Source: a virus. Taken from it: a stretch of DNA of 59,551 nucleotides. Position numbers and translations under genes: made by a program. The first letter of the stretch is position 1. Each line of letters begins with the position of its first letter. Below are positions 14,674-23,776 of this stretch, one piece after another. The notes under the pieces were generated by a model, which was not told the origin of the DNA, ran no database searches, and was given only the letters and a program-made list of their open reading frames with translations. Where the stretch lies: positions 1 through 59,551 of the IMG/VR virus record IMGVR_UViG_3300036768_001410; one strand, given 5' to 3'.

Positions 14674-15282
14674 ATGTCAGGGAGCAGCTTGGACGATAGA
14701 GTCGAGGGATACGTGTCTCGTATTCTGAACGGGGAGGGGGAGGAGGAAGCGTTTGAGCGGTTGTATGAGGCGCTCAAGCCGTTGGTTCTTCAGAGAGCCC
14801 TCCGAGTTCTGAAGAACCGAACCGATGCGGAGGATGTCGTCCAGCTCGTATTCATACGGGTCTGGAAATGCATGTACCAATGGAATCCAGCCCGAGGTGC
14901 CTTCATGGGCTGGTTCAATGAGATAACTAAGAATATCATCATAGATGTTCTTAGGAATAATCGAAGGAGGAGAACTGACTATCTGTTTCAAAACGAGATT
15001 CTTGACGAAGAATTTCGTGAGAATCTCGTGTTTGAAACGAAGGAGAGGGTTGTTGCCTCCCCACATGAGGAGGTGGAGAGAAAGGAAATCATCGAAAAGG
15101 TTTTGGAGACGGTCGAGGGATTCGAGGATTCGCGGAAGCGACCGTGGAAGGCTCGATACCTGGACCATCTCAATGTCCGCGAAGTCGCGGACTTAGAAGG
15201 GAGGAATGAAAATACGATGAAGGTGGTGCTTCTTCGTACGAATCGGGCTATCAGAAACAAACTTGATTACATGTTGGTTTAG
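14674..15282 (+). CDS. Sigma-70 family (ECF-like) RNA polymerase sigma factor
   Basis: Predicted to redirect host RNA polymerase to phage late promoters. Region 2 is clear: LQRALRVLKNRTDAEDVVQ, VFIRVWKCMYQWNP, and FMGWFNEITKNIIIDVLR, followed by basic RRRR. Region 4 is at about 155-195 (RYLDHLNVREVADLEG...VVLLRTNRAIRNKL), a helix-turn-helix. Region 3 is absent, as in ECF sigmas, and the length of 202 fits. No anti-sigma gene is adjacent. It is transcribed from its own promoter and ends at a strong terminator, just upstream of the lysis and virion block, a good position for a middle-to-late switch. A second, divergent sigma factor is at 49457. Confidence 0.88.
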   Translation: MSGSSLDDRVEGYVSRILNGEGEEEAFERLYEALKPLVLQRALRVLKNRTDAEDVVQLVFIRVWKCMYQWNPARGAFMGWFNEITKNIIIDVLRNNRRRRTDYLFQNEILDEEFRENLVFETKERVVASPHEEVERKEIIEKVLETVEGFEDSRKRPWKARYLDHLNVREVADLEGRNENTMKVVLLRTNRAIRNKLDYMLV

Positions 15283-15311
15283 GTGGGTTTAGGCTCTTCC
15301 CGCCGAAAAGA

Positions 15312-15347
15312 AAAGCCGATGGAAAAATCCATCGGCTTTATTTTTTT
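15312..15347 (+). terminator. Rho-independent terminator after the sigma gene
   Basis: AAAGCCGATGGA pairs with TCCATCGGCTTT around a short A-rich loop, followed by ATTTTTTT. It separates the sigma gene from the convergent leftward gene at 15364. Confidence 0.92.
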
Positions 15348-15363
15348 GCGATTCCTCCAAGCC

Positions 15364-15900
15364 TTATTTTATCACAACGCCCTCTTCCTTTACATCACTA
15401 GGAGATATTTCTTTTGCGGTTATCATGATTCTGTATGTAAATCCATAGAACAACGATTCGTCCGTGAAATATTCCTGCCACCAAGCAAACGTCCCTTGTT
15501 GACCAGCGGCTAGAATTTTTGGATAGTAGACTCCAAAAGAGCCCAACTCTGGATTTGGAGATAAAGGCGTTGACGATTTAATCGGCTCAACAGAAATCGA
15601 GAAATCGTCAATCTTATAATTCTTTGTGGCCCTCATTACGCCCTCGAAAACTACACCAAATATAATATTTCCATTTGCGAGGGTTTGCGTATAAATTCCA
15701 TCGCGTTGAATCTCAATATATAGTGGCGACCCTAAAAGGTCGAGTTTCAATGTCGCCAATTTGATTTCGTTGGGGATAGTGGTCGTCACTGTTACGGAGG
15801 GCTTTTCCGCTGTTGGTAGCGTAGGAGGGCTATCATCCCCGCAGCCCAGAAAAAGCCACAAGAAAAATATACCTAAGGCTAGATGAGTCAATCGTCTCAT
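15364..15900 (-). CDS. Secreted lipoprotein, possible outer spanin
   Basis: The N-terminus is a bacterial lipoprotein signal: MRRLTHLALGIFFLWLFLGC, basic start, hydrophobic core and lipobox LGC with the lipidated cysteine at residue 20, then GDDSPPTLP. The mature part is a beta-rich domain of about 155 residues with no motif that I recognise. Its ATG overlaps the stop of the preceding membrane/coiled-coil gene (ATGA). That pairing is the layout of two-component spanins, although 178 residues is long for an outer spanin. It could instead be a superinfection-exclusion lipoprotein. Confidence 0.7.
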   Translation of the reverse strand: MRRLTHLALGIFFLWLFLGCGDDSPPTLPTAEKPSVTVTTTIPNEIKLATLKLDLLGSPLYIEIQRDGIYTQTLANGNIIFGVVFEGVMRATKNYKIDDFSISVEPIKSSTPLSPNPELGSFGVYYPKILAAGQQGTFAWWQEYFTDESLFYGFTYRIMITAKEISPSDVKEEGVVIK

Positions 15901-16181
15901 CGAGACCCCCTCCCATCTATCTTGTTGTCAATAGCATCAATCTTAGATTCGATTCTTTCAAGGCGCTGGAAGAGAGCTGAGTAATTTGCTTCTGTGATTG
16001 CTATCTTTTTATTGAGTTCTCCTATAGAGGCAATAAATTCCGCTTTCGATACAGCGTTTTGGCTTGTAGACCACGATAGGATTACCGCGCTGATTAACGC
16101 GATAATTCCTGCCGAAATAAGAGTCCTCAGCAAAGTCGTATCGAGCCAATAGTTCTTTTCGGGCTCTCGTGTATTATCCAT
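15897..16181 (-). CDS. Membrane-anchored coiled-coil protein, possible inner spanin
   Basis: From the ATG at 16181 (GAAAGGGAATATCC upstream) the protein has 94 residues: a short charged N-terminus, one membrane segment LISAGIIALISAVILSW (about 20-36), then a heptad-rich helix (AEFIASIGELNKKIAITEAN... to KIDAIDNKI). This N-in, coiled-coil-out topology is that of inner spanins. It is translationally coupled to a lipoprotein gene. Other phage membrane proteins, including some holins, share this layout, so the spanin call is an inference from topology and neighbourhood. Confidence 0.6.
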   Translation of the reverse strand: MDNTREPEKNYWLDTTLLRTLISAGIIALISAVILSWSTSQNAVSKAEFIASIGELNKKIAITEANYSALFQRLERIESKIDAIDNKIDGRGSR

Positions 16182-16301
16182 AGGATATTCCCTTTCGATT
16201 CGAGTTGGGGTGTCTCTCATATACTTGTAATGATTGAAGCGTGCTGTGGCATTACAAATAATAGAGATATCGGGTTCTTTTAGCGAAGGAGGCTTGCCAT
16301 T

Positions 16302-16562
16302 ATGTCTGCACGGTTCACCCTAGACAAGAAGGACTTCAAGAAGATTTTGCGCGGCGCATCGGTTGCCGCCGTAGGAGTTATTTTGACTGGAACAACAGAA
16401 CTCGTGCTGAAGACTGACCTTGGCAACTGGACTCCTTACGTGGTTGCAGGGTGGTCTGTTGTTGCCAATGCAGTTCGTAAGTGGATTTCCAATGAACCAG
16501 AAACGGGATGTACTCCCTCAGATGTCTTGGAATTTCCTCCCCAAGACGTAAAGAAACCATAG
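16302..16562 (+). CDS. Holin-like small membrane protein
   Basis: An 86-residue protein with two hydrophobic segments, ILRGASVAAVGVILTGT (about 15-31) and YVVAGWSVVANAVRKWI (about 45-62), joined by a short turn, a basic N-terminus and a charged C-terminus. Size and two-TM layout fit a class II holin, which would form the pores that release the cytoplasmic endolysin (2152-1658). Divergent to the spanin-like pair and directly before the large terminase gene. GAAGGAGG precedes the ATG. Confidence 0.6.
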   Translation: MSARFTLDKKDFKKILRGASVAAVGVILTGTTELVLKTDLGNWTPYVVAGWSVVANAVRKWISNEPETGCTPSDVLEFPPQDVKKP

Positions 16563-16568
16563 CGGCAC

Positions 16569-18497
16569 ATGATAAATCGAGATATTCTCGTTACGCCGGA
16601 TGAAGAAATAGTCTCATTCTTCAAAAAGGCGTATACCCAGTTTTATCGTCTATCCAGTGAGGTAGAACCAAGTAAAGTTGAGCTAGCCACAAAGGCTCAG
16701 GAAGCGATTCGTAAACGTAAAATCTACTTCTTCGAGAACTGCCTTTGGATTCGTACCAAAGAGGGCGGAAGTCAACAATTACTTATATTGAAATCATCTC
16801 AAATAAAGTTCCACGAGGAACTGAAGAAGCAAAAGAAAGCCGATGAGCCATTACTAATAATCTGCTTAAAGGCGAGGCAGATGGGAATATCTACTTATAT
16901 TGCGGCCGATTTCTTTACGGACGTTATTACAGAGCGGAACGTTAGAGCTTGTATTATGGCTCATGACAAGGCTACGGGTTCTCTCCTGTACAACATTTAC
17001 CGGTTCTTTTACGATAGTCTTGAAGAAGAACTTAAGCCGGTAATGGGAACAGGTCGTCGAGAGGGGACTCGGCTTGTATTTCGGGAAGGTTCTGATAGGC
17101 GTAAGGGGTTGAATTCGGAGATTGAGGTGCTTGTTCCTCAGGAGGCGTCCAATGATGCGACTGGTAGTTTGGGTCGTGGCATGACGTCTCATTACCTTCA
17201 CATTTCGGAACTTGCCTTCTGGTCAAATCCTTCGGCTTCTCTTACTTCTCTCCTGCAATCGTTTGCAGATAAACCAAACTCTAAATGCATCATTGAGTCT
17301 ACGGCTCGGCAAGCGGGAGATTACTTCCACGTGGAGTGGGAACGCGCCTGCGAGGGAAAATCCGATTATCATCCGATATTTCTGCCGTGGTTTACTGACG
17401 ATACTTATACGCGACCCTTTAGAACACCAGAAGAGAGAGATAAATTTGAGAAAGATTTACGTCAAGAATATGACTCGGAATACGGCAATGAATGCGCCAT
17501 TATGGAACAATACGGACTCACCCTAGAACAGATGAACTGGAGACGTAGAGTAATCCGAAACAAATGCAATGGGGATAAAAACATATTCTTTACCGAGTAT
17601 CCGTCGAATCCAGAAGAGGCGTTCCAGCACGCCAAGGGAAATTATTTGAGCGGTAGCCGAATGAGTATCTTTATCAAGAAGGCGTTTCCTCCAACAGCAA
17701 CGGGGGATTTTGTTGTTGGTGGGATGGTATCTAAGCCTTACTTGAAGCCGGTAAGGCATCCTCTTGTTGCGATATGGAGCAGGAAAGGCGAGGAGGAACC
17801 GTTTCAGTATGCCGAGTACATTATTGGCGTGGACGTATCGGAAAACCTGCCGTCTGGAGATTACAGCGCCGCAGTGGTATTGAGAAGGATGCCTCTACGT
17901 GTTGTGGCTAGGCTTCGTGGTAATGACCATAGGAAGCCCTTAACAGAAGAGTTCTGTGAGCAACTCGCCCTTATGGGAAAGTACTTTAACAACGCCAAGA
18001 TTTTGATTGAATGTAACTCTATCGGCCAAGAAGTTATAAGGCGCGTACGAGATATTGAGGGTTATACTAGACTTATTACCTTGCAGGAACTTCATCCCGA
18101 ACTGAATCGCCCGGTTATTCAGTATGGGTTGAGAACAAGTACAACAACTAGAAGACAGCTTGTTGATAGCTTTAAAGAGATTTTTGAAGGGAAGGAGGAT
18201 TTTGAATGCCCTGATGAAATACTCTTGAAAGAGTGTATGGCGCTTGCACCAAATGAGCATGGAAAAGTAGAAGCACCTAAGAAGGGGCGACCTCGCGCTA
18301 AGACAGAGCCGGAGGTAGGCTATTATGATGACCTTGCATTTGCGCTTGCAATTGCTTATTACGCCCACCTTAGGTTGCCTGCTCCAAGAACACAGGAGCA
18401 ACTTCGTTTTGACATGGAAAGACGAGAGTCTATACTGTACGAGAGAGCACATGAAGAACTACGACACCCAGATTACGCCTATCTTGATTACGTTTGA
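16569..18497 (+). CDS. terL: Terminase large subunit
   Basis: ATP-driven motor that packages DNA into the prohead and cuts the concatemer. The ATPase half has the variant Walker A KARQMGISTYIA (near 98), Walker B HYLHISELAF (near 215) and the coupling motif ESTARQ (near 246). The nuclease half has YIIGVDVSENLPSGDYSA (near 418) with its metal-binding aspartate, ILIECNSIGQ in the middle, and GYYDDLAFALAIA near the end for the third acidic site. Length 642 is normal. The start at 16569 lacks a strong ribosome site and probably depends on translation from the holin-like gene seven bases upstream. Confidence 0.92.
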   Translation: MINRDILVTPDEEIVSFFKKAYTQFYRLSSEVEPSKVELATKAQEAIRKRKIYFFENCLWIRTKEGGSQQLLILKSSQIKFHEELKKQKKADEPLLIICLKARQMGISTYIAADFFTDVITERNVRACIMAHDKATGSLLYNIYRFFYDSLEEELKPVMGTGRREGTRLVFREGSDRRKGLNSEIEVLVPQEASNDATGSLGRGMTSHYLHISELAFWSNPSASLTSLLQSFADKPNSKCIIESTARQAGDYFHVEWERACEGKSDYHPIFLPWFTDDTYTRPFRTPEERDKFEKDLRQEYDSEYGNECAIMEQYGLTLEQMNWRRRVIRNKCNGDKNIFFTEYPSNPEEAFQHAKGNYLSGSRMSIFIKKAFPPTATGDFVVGGMVSKPYLKPVRHPLVAIWSRKGEEEPFQYAEYIIGVDVSENLPSGDYSAAVVLRRMPLRVVARLRGNDHRKPLTEEFCEQLALMGKYFNNAKILIECNSIGQEVIRRVRDIEGYTRLITLQELHPELNRPVIQYGLRTSTTTRRQLVDSFKEIFEGKEDFECPDEILLKECMALAPNEHGKVEAPKKGRPRAKTEPEVGYYDDLAFALAIAYYAHLRLPAPRTQEQLRFDMERRESILYERAHEELRHPDYAYLDYV

Positions 18498-18506
18498 GGA
18501 GGACAT

Positions 18507-18839
18507 ATGGATATTCCCGTATCAAATGAAAGAACTTCCGGCAAGGATGAACTTCTAGAAGGCGCCCAAATACAAGAAATGGTTATTGGACTCGCGGATA
18601 TTTTGGAGGACTACTTCAATTTGTTGCGCTTGTCTGATGTAGGTCGTTTAGATAAAGATGAAGTCGCTCGTTTATATCTTTATAGGAACGCGCTGAATGA
18701 GATTCGTATAACAATAAAAAAGCCAAAGCCAAAGAGGGCGCCGTTTGTTATAACGGACAGGAGGGCTTCTGAAGCCGAATACGAAGAGCGTATGGAAGCG
18801 AAACTTGATGGGGAATCAAAACGAACAGGAGCATGGTGA
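18507..18839 (+). CDS. Hypothetical protein between terminase and portal
   Basis: An unrecognised 110-residue, mostly helical protein. A central leucine-rich helix (ADILEDYFNLLRLSDVGRL) is followed by a basic PKPKR stretch and an acidic C-terminus. GAGGAGGACAT precedes the ATG, and its stop overlaps the next start as TGATG. Position between terL and portal suggests a packaging or head-assembly role. No HTH is visible. Confidence 0.6.
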   Translation: MDIPVSNERTSGKDELLEGAQIQEMVIGLADILEDYFNLLRLSDVGRLDKDEVARLYLYRNALNEIRITIKKPKPKRAPFVITDRRASEAEYEERMEAKLDGESKRTGAW

Positions 18840-19414
18840 TGAAACGCTTTGAGTACCGCCGTTTGGAAATACAAGCCCCGTCGCTGTACATATCGAATGA
18901 AACAAGCTTTTACGTTCGGTTGGACAAAGAGCTCTCAAAGTTAGCTAGCGAGGGGTGGATTGTTCAATATAGCTTCTATGAAAAGACGCTACGTTTCCAG
19001 AATGGCGTATATAACTTCTTGTTGTATCGGGAAGTAGGTGATGAAGAGGAACCGGAGCAAATTGAACCCTCCGATTGGGATGAAAGGGTTCCGCAGGGGG
19101 TAACATCGGCGGGACTTAAAAATGTCTATACGCTCGTAGAGATTGCGCGGGTACTTGGCATTTCTTCGGAGAATCGTGCAGTTCAAAAAAAGCGCGTTCT
19201 TGAACTAGAGCAACAGGGTCTTGTTATTCGGGACGTGAATGGGGATGCCACTCAGCTAGGGCTGCCTCCTAAAACGCGTCGTTATGTAGCGGGTGATGAT
19301 TTTCGGCGATTTTTGTTGGAACATCACCCGGACAAGCTTTATGCCTTGGAAGGAAAGTCATCCATTGAGGATGAGGCCCCTCAATCTCTTTATCCTGATG
19401 GAGATGAGTCGTGA
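18839..19414 (+). CDS. Hypothetical protein with helix-turn-helix region
   Basis: A 191-residue protein from the ATG at 18839 (the ATG at 18833 is too close to AGGAG). The first 75 residues form a small beta domain (FEYRRLEIQAPSLYISN...). Residues about 95-150 look like a helix-turn-helix with a wing: VYTLVEIARVLGISSENRAVQKK then RRYVAGDDFRRFLLEHHPDK. It could contribute packaging-site recognition, since a terminase small subunit is not otherwise obvious next to terL. The GTG of the portal gene overlaps its stop. Confidence 0.6.
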   Translation: MKRFEYRRLEIQAPSLYISNETSFYVRLDKELSKLASEGWIVQYSFYEKTLRFQNGVYNFLLYREVGDEEEPEQIEPSDWDERVPQGVTSAGLKNVYTLVEIARVLGISSENRAVQKKRVLELEQQGLVIRDVNGDATQLGLPPKTRRYVAGDDFRRFLLEHHPDKLYALEGKSSIEDEAPQSLYPDGDES

Positions 19415-21432
19415 ACGAAGAGCGCGGGTTTGGTAAACGCCGTTCACGTAGGCGAATTTTTTCTACGACGATGTATCCGCGTAGGAATGCTGATAGTGCA
19501 TTCGACTTATCGAATACGTCCAAGATAGCGAATCTTGACCGAGAGAAGGACGACGAAAAGATAGTCAAGGCGGTAAAAGCCGCTGTTGAGGACGCGGAAT
19601 CTTCGACAAACTACCAGCGGTTTGTTCGTCAATTCATCGAATCGTGGGAGTTTTACAAGGGGCAGCAATGGCTTGACGAAGACTTGGAACCCTCCGAAGC
19701 GCCCTCATGGAGATTCCGGGCAACGCGAAATATCACGTTTTCAACAATCAGGAGCATCGAAGGGCTCTTGATGGACGCTCGACCAGTTCCCTACATTGTG
19801 GCGGATTTCCGGCAAGGACGAGCGGAAGAGTTCATTCGTGCGCATCAAGCCCAAATGCCGTATCGCCCTAATATCGGGGACAAACTGTCTGATGAATATA
19901 TCGCCCGGCGATTGACGGACATTCTTCATGCGGAATATGAGCGGCGAGATGAGGAGATTCTGCTTGGTCAAGTGATGTCCGATTGCGTTGTTGCCGGACT
20001 CGGCGTGCGAAAAATCACTTGGGATACCAAGCGAAATCGTCCTGCTGCTGTGCAGGTATATCCCCCAGATGTGCTAATAGACCCGTATTGTTCCGATCAT
20101 TTGTTGGACACCGCGAAGTATATTGTGTTCCGTAAAACAATGGACGTAGAAGACTTGCAACACTACTACAACGTGTCCAAATCCCGGATGCGAAAAATTG
20201 TGGAGTCCGCCGGCTATTCAGAATGGGATTATGAAGGCGGGTTGTTCGGAGAACGAAAGTTCAAGTCTCCGTTTCGTGATGGATATGTTCCAAAATCCGC
20301 GATGGCGGACTCCATGAAGCGGATGCGCGTTGATGTTTATGAGATGTGGTTCTTCGGAACGACCCTATATGAATTAGAACACGAGCAAGATGAAGCATTA
20401 GAGCACCCATTCGGAAGAAATATCATAGTCGCTGGAGATGAGCTTCTTTTGGACCAACCTAATCCATATCCTCATGGACTTTTGCCCTTTGTGTTTTTCA
20501 GAAACTACGGCGACCCAAGAGACCCTTATGGTTTCGGGGATGTGCTTCCGATTCGAGGGGACCAGGTTTCTCTGAATGTAGTGTTGTCTCAGATAGTCAT
20601 GAATTTGATATTGATGGCAAACTCTCAATGGGTCTTTGAGGAAGGCGCGTTATTGAGAGATTGGCTTACTAATCAGCCGGGTCTTGCCATCGAAGTACCT
20701 CGTGGAATGATAAACTCAATCCGTAAAATTGAGGGGACTAGCGTTCCACCACAGCTATTCCAGCTCGTCCAATTCTTGGAGCAATCCGTAAAGAACATTT
20801 CCAACATCAATGAGACGGTACAAGGGGCGATGCCGCAAACTCATACTCCAGCAATTGCTATCTCGGCATCGCAGAATGCGGCTCTTGTTCGTATTCGAGA
20901 AAAGGCAAAGCTCCAAGAAGCGGCTTACAGAAAGCAAGCTTATATGGAAATACGAAACATGCAGGAATTTGCGGTATTGCTAGACCCACTCAGGACAGGA
21001 GAGTTAGACATGGGAGAGTGGCTAGCTTGGGACGAGCGAATGCGTAACCTCGTTTTTGATATTCAAATCGAAAGTAAAGTGGGTCAACCGGCCAACTTGA
21101 TGGATAAGTTGAACTTTGCGCTTCAGCTGATGCAGACAGGCGCAATGGATGCGTTGGCCCTTATTGATTACGTGGAACTGCCGATAGACGAGCGTTATCG
21201 CCGGAAGATGGAAATCGCCGATGAGATTCAAATGCTTCAGGCAGAGTTGATGCGTATCCAACTTCAAGCGCAGCTAGCCCAAGTTCAACAGCAATCCCAA
21301 CAACCTCAGCAACCAGCTCCTCCTCAAGGTGGTCAGGCACAAAGCGCCCCGCAACAACAAACGCCACCGCCATCAATGTCTCCTGAGGAAGCACAGCGAT
21401 TAGCACAACAATTGTCTGCGTCTCAAGGGTGA
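19411..21432 (+). CDS. Portal protein
   Basis: Dodecameric ring at the capsid vertex through which DNA enters and leaves. The 673-residue sequence has the podoviral portal pattern: RFVRQFIESWEFYKGQQW (about 60), FSTIRSIEGLLMDARPVP (about 105), VQVYPPDVLIDPY (about 210), and DPRDPYGFGDVLPIRGDQ leading to the long C-terminal helices (about 350-480). The last 70 residues are Gln/Pro-rich (QQSQQPQQPAPPQGG), a flexible tail probably pointing into the capsid. GTG at 19411 overlaps the previous stop. Confidence 0.88.
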   Translation: MNEERGFGKRRSRRRIFSTTMYPRRNADSAFDLSNTSKIANLDREKDDEKIVKAVKAAVEDAESSTNYQRFVRQFIESWEFYKGQQWLDEDLEPSEAPSWRFRATRNITFSTIRSIEGLLMDARPVPYIVADFRQGRAEEFIRAHQAQMPYRPNIGDKLSDEYIARRLTDILHAEYERRDEEILLGQVMSDCVVAGLGVRKITWDTKRNRPAAVQVYPPDVLIDPYCSDHLLDTAKYIVFRKTMDVEDLQHYYNVSKSRMRKIVESAGYSEWDYEGGLFGERKFKSPFRDGYVPKSAMADSMKRMRVDVYEMWFFGTTLYELEHEQDEALEHPFGRNIIVAGDELLLDQPNPYPHGLLPFVFFRNYGDPRDPYGFGDVLPIRGDQVSLNVVLSQIVMNLILMANSQWVFEEGALLRDWLTNQPGLAIEVPRGMINSIRKIEGTSVPPQLFQLVQFLEQSVKNISNINETVQGAMPQTHTPAIAISASQNAALVRIREKAKLQEAAYRKQAYMEIRNMQEFAVLLDPLRTGELDMGEWLAWDERMRNLVFDIQIESKVGQPANLMDKLNFALQLMQTGAMDALALIDYVELPIDERYRRKMEIADEIQMLQAELMRIQLQAQLAQVQQQSQQPQQPAPPQGGQAQSAPQQQTPPPSMSPEEAQRLAQQLSASQG

Positions 21433-21479
21433 AGGATTCTTGTAATAACTATATTTGCCTGGTGCATTATAGAATTATG

Positions 21480-21498
21480 AGAAGCCAATGCGGCTTCT
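21480..21498 (+). other. Hairpin before the scaffold gene
   Basis: AGAAGCC pairs with GGCTTCT around a five-base loop, without a T-tract, just before the ribosome site of the scaffold gene. The upstream bases 21433-21478 are AT-rich and could hold a weak promoter, but I see no convincing pair of boxes. Confidence 0.4.
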
Positions 21499-21519
21499 GA
21501 TGTACGAAGGGAGGCACTG

Positions 21520-22587
21520 ATGAAAGGTGAGCGGACATCTGGAAATCAGGGTCCTATTCCCGGTACGGAACACTTGAGCGAAACCGCGCAAGCGATGATG
21601 TCGCAGATAGCGCTTGGAAATATCTCCAGCGACACGGGAACAGCGCCTGCTGAGGAAGCGGGGTCCGATTCCACGTCCACCGCTGTTGATAGCCAAGACG
21701 CCGAAGAGTATTCCGAGGAACCGGAGGATAGCGATACAGTTTCCGAAGGTGATGTCGCTGAAGAAGAAGTGCCCGAGGACCTCGCCGAAATTCAGCAACA
21801 GTATGGGGCCGAGGTCGCGCGCTTGATGGAGCAATATCAGCGCGCTATTCAAGAGCGAGACCAAGCGAAGGCTGATTATCAGCATGCGGTCTCGTTTGGT
21901 ACGCGGAAATCGCAGGAAGCGGCGGAAGCACAGCGCCTCATCGAGGCGCTCAATCAACGCATCGCTGCGTTGGAACAGCGAATAGCTACTTCCGCTGTGC
22001 AAGCATCTGCTGAGCAGGGAACATCCCCGGAAGTTGAGGCACTTTCCGAATTGGGTTTGACCCCACAAGCCCTTCGGAGTTTGCTTGCACAAACGCCGGA
22101 GTATCAACAGCTTGTCGGTGTTGTGCAACAAATGTTGGCAAGAGAACAGCAACGTGAATATGAATCCCAAGTCTCGGCGAAAACACAAGCCTTGATCAAC
22201 AAGGTGGAAAGTTGGAGCCAAGAACTCTATGGGGTTCCCACCTCTCAGTTGACTGATTCAAATGCACGACAAGTCCTCACTACCGCTTTGCATCTTTACG
22301 GCACAGGACAGGTCGAAGAAGCCGAGCGACTTATTCGCGCGGAGTTTGGCCGTCAAGTAGCCGTGAGGGTTGCAATGCGCCAGCAGAAGGCTAACTCTGC
22401 GGGACTTCGAGCGGTATCGGAATCTGCTCGTGGCAATTCACCGAAGGGAGGCAAGCCGCGTTCCTCCATACCAGAAGTGGACTTCGGTGAAGATTTCGCA
22501 AGGCTTTCTGCGCCAGAAGCATCTGCTCGGCGTCAGGAAGTTATGTTGCGAATGATTGACGCCCTTGGGAAGAAAAGGGCTTCGTAG
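21520..22587 (+). CDS. Scaffold protein
   Basis: Assembly scaffold that shapes the prohead and leaves before or during packaging. Evidence is indirect but consistent: it lies between portal and major capsid genes, is 355 residues, very acidic in the N-terminal third (SQDAEEYSEEPEDSDTVS), has long coiled coils at about 90-160 (AQRLIEALNQRIAALEQRI), and ends in a basic region (about 295-355) as expected for the capsid-binding helix of scaffolds. GGGAGG precedes the ATG. No protease motif is visible. Confidence 0.75.
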   Translation: MKGERTSGNQGPIPGTEHLSETAQAMMSQIALGNISSDTGTAPAEEAGSDSTSTAVDSQDAEEYSEEPEDSDTVSEGDVAEEEVPEDLAEIQQQYGAEVARLMEQYQRAIQERDQAKADYQHAVSFGTRKSQEAAEAQRLIEALNQRIAALEQRIATSAVQASAEQGTSPEVEALSELGLTPQALRSLLAQTPEYQQLVGVVQQMLAREQQREYESQVSAKTQALINKVESWSQELYGVPTSQLTDSNARQVLTTALHLYGTGQVEEAERLIRAEFGRQVAVRVAMRQQKANSAGLRAVSESARGNSPKGGKPRSSIPEVDFGEDFARLSAPEASARRQEVMLRMIDALGKKRAS

Positions 22588-22594
22588 GCTCACT

Positions 22595-22642
22595 CTCGGC
22601 TCCCAGAGGGATAGGGAGCCGAGCCGATGCCTATGTGGCATC
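22595..22642 (+). other. Tandem stable hairpins between scaffold and capsid genes
   Basis: CTCGGCTCCC (22595-22604) pairs perfectly with GGGAGCCGAG (22614-22623). A second stem, GATGCC/GGCATC, follows at 22626-22642. No T-tract follows either, so they are unlikely to terminate. They may act as mRNA stabilisers or processing sites that raise capsid expression over scaffold. Confidence 0.6.
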
Positions 22643-22736
22643 GTATCCCTGGTGAGATACATCCCGAACTCCTGCTCTCTTAGAGCACTATCTCTCTTGT
22701 CTCTCTTTTAGAGAGAACCGGTAGAAGGAGAACGGA

Positions 22737-23762
22737 ATGTCTCTCATTTCCGAACTCAATGCAGTTACGAGAGCAGCTTGGGTTGCATCCAACACCAAGC
22801 TGATTGACCGAAACTTTGCTCTGATGAAGATGCTGCTTCAAAGAGCAAAACGGGATGTACCCATCGGTCAAAAAATCGAATTTGGACTCTGGACCAAACG
22901 CATTCCTACAGGCGTTTTGGCTAACGCGTACAGCGAATACCAAGGCGCCAATCAAGAGTACACCGTTGTTGGGAGCCTCCAGTACGTCACGGCATATGGC
23001 GTGATGGAAATCACGGGTCAACAACTGCGCGCTCAACATGGTATTGACATTGACGTACTCGAGAACATGGACTCCTTGAGGAGTCTTTCTCGAAACGAAC
23101 AAATGGTTTTGATTTCTATTGTGGACGGTCAGATTGACCGTGCCATTGAACACCTTGTGTTCTCTTTGGGGTCGCAAGCCTATAACGGTACAGGAGCCAG
23201 TGGCGCGGAGCTGATTGGGTTGAAAGCCATCATAGACAACGCAACATCTGTTTATGCGGGCTTGGACCCAGCAGACCCGGTATTTACCACTGACGAGGTA
23301 ACCGGTAATGGGTGGTGGACTCCACAGGTGGACTCAAACGGCGGCACAAATAGGGAACTCACGCTGGAACTTATCAGCAGGATGTTGAATAAGGTACGGC
23401 GTGGGAATGAACGACCAGAGGACGTTATTGTTCTGATGAATAATGACCTCTGGAGTACGTTCGAGCTCATCCTCGAAGGACAGCATCCCAAAGACAGCCG
23501 GCTTGCACAAGTCGGTTTTGATGCGATTGAATGGCATCAGGCGTCGTTCCTTCGTGATGAGATGTGTCCCCCCAACAAGATGTACTTCCTCAATCTCAAC
23601 CATCTATGGCTTCAGATTCGTCCATCCCAGGACTTCAAGTTCAAAGGATGGAGATTAGCCCCGAAGCAGGATGTTGTGATTGGGATTGTGCAGAGTGACC
23701 TCCAAATCGTTTGTAATGACCGCCATCGCCAAGGGGTCATTACGGACATCGCCACCATCTAA
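22737..23762 (+). CDS. Major capsid protein
   Basis: A 341-residue protein in the expected position after the scaffold. It has an N-terminal helix and E-loop-like part (GQKIEFGLWTKRIPTGVLANAYSEYQGAN), a spine helix region with QMVLISIVDGQIDRAIEHL, and a C-terminal strand (FKFKGWRLAPKQDVVIGIVQ), consistent with an HK97-type fold. There is no cleavable delta domain. The strong ribosome site AGAAGGAGAACGG precedes ATG. Hairpins upstream may boost its expression. Confidence 0.82.
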   Translation: MSLISELNAVTRAAWVASNTKLIDRNFALMKMLLQRAKRDVPIGQKIEFGLWTKRIPTGVLANAYSEYQGANQEYTVVGSLQYVTAYGVMEITGQQLRAQHGIDIDVLENMDSLRSLSRNEQMVLISIVDGQIDRAIEHLVFSLGSQAYNGTGASGAELIGLKAIIDNATSVYAGLDPADPVFTTDEVTGNGWWTPQVDSNGGTNRELTLELISRMLNKVRRGNERPEDVIVLMNNDLWSTFELILEGQHPKDSRLAQVGFDAIEWHQASFLRDEMCPPNKMYFLNLNHLWLQIRPSQDFKFKGWRLAPKQDVVIGIVQSDLQIVCNDRHRQGVITDIATI

Positions 23763-23776
23763 GGAGGGGATGAACG

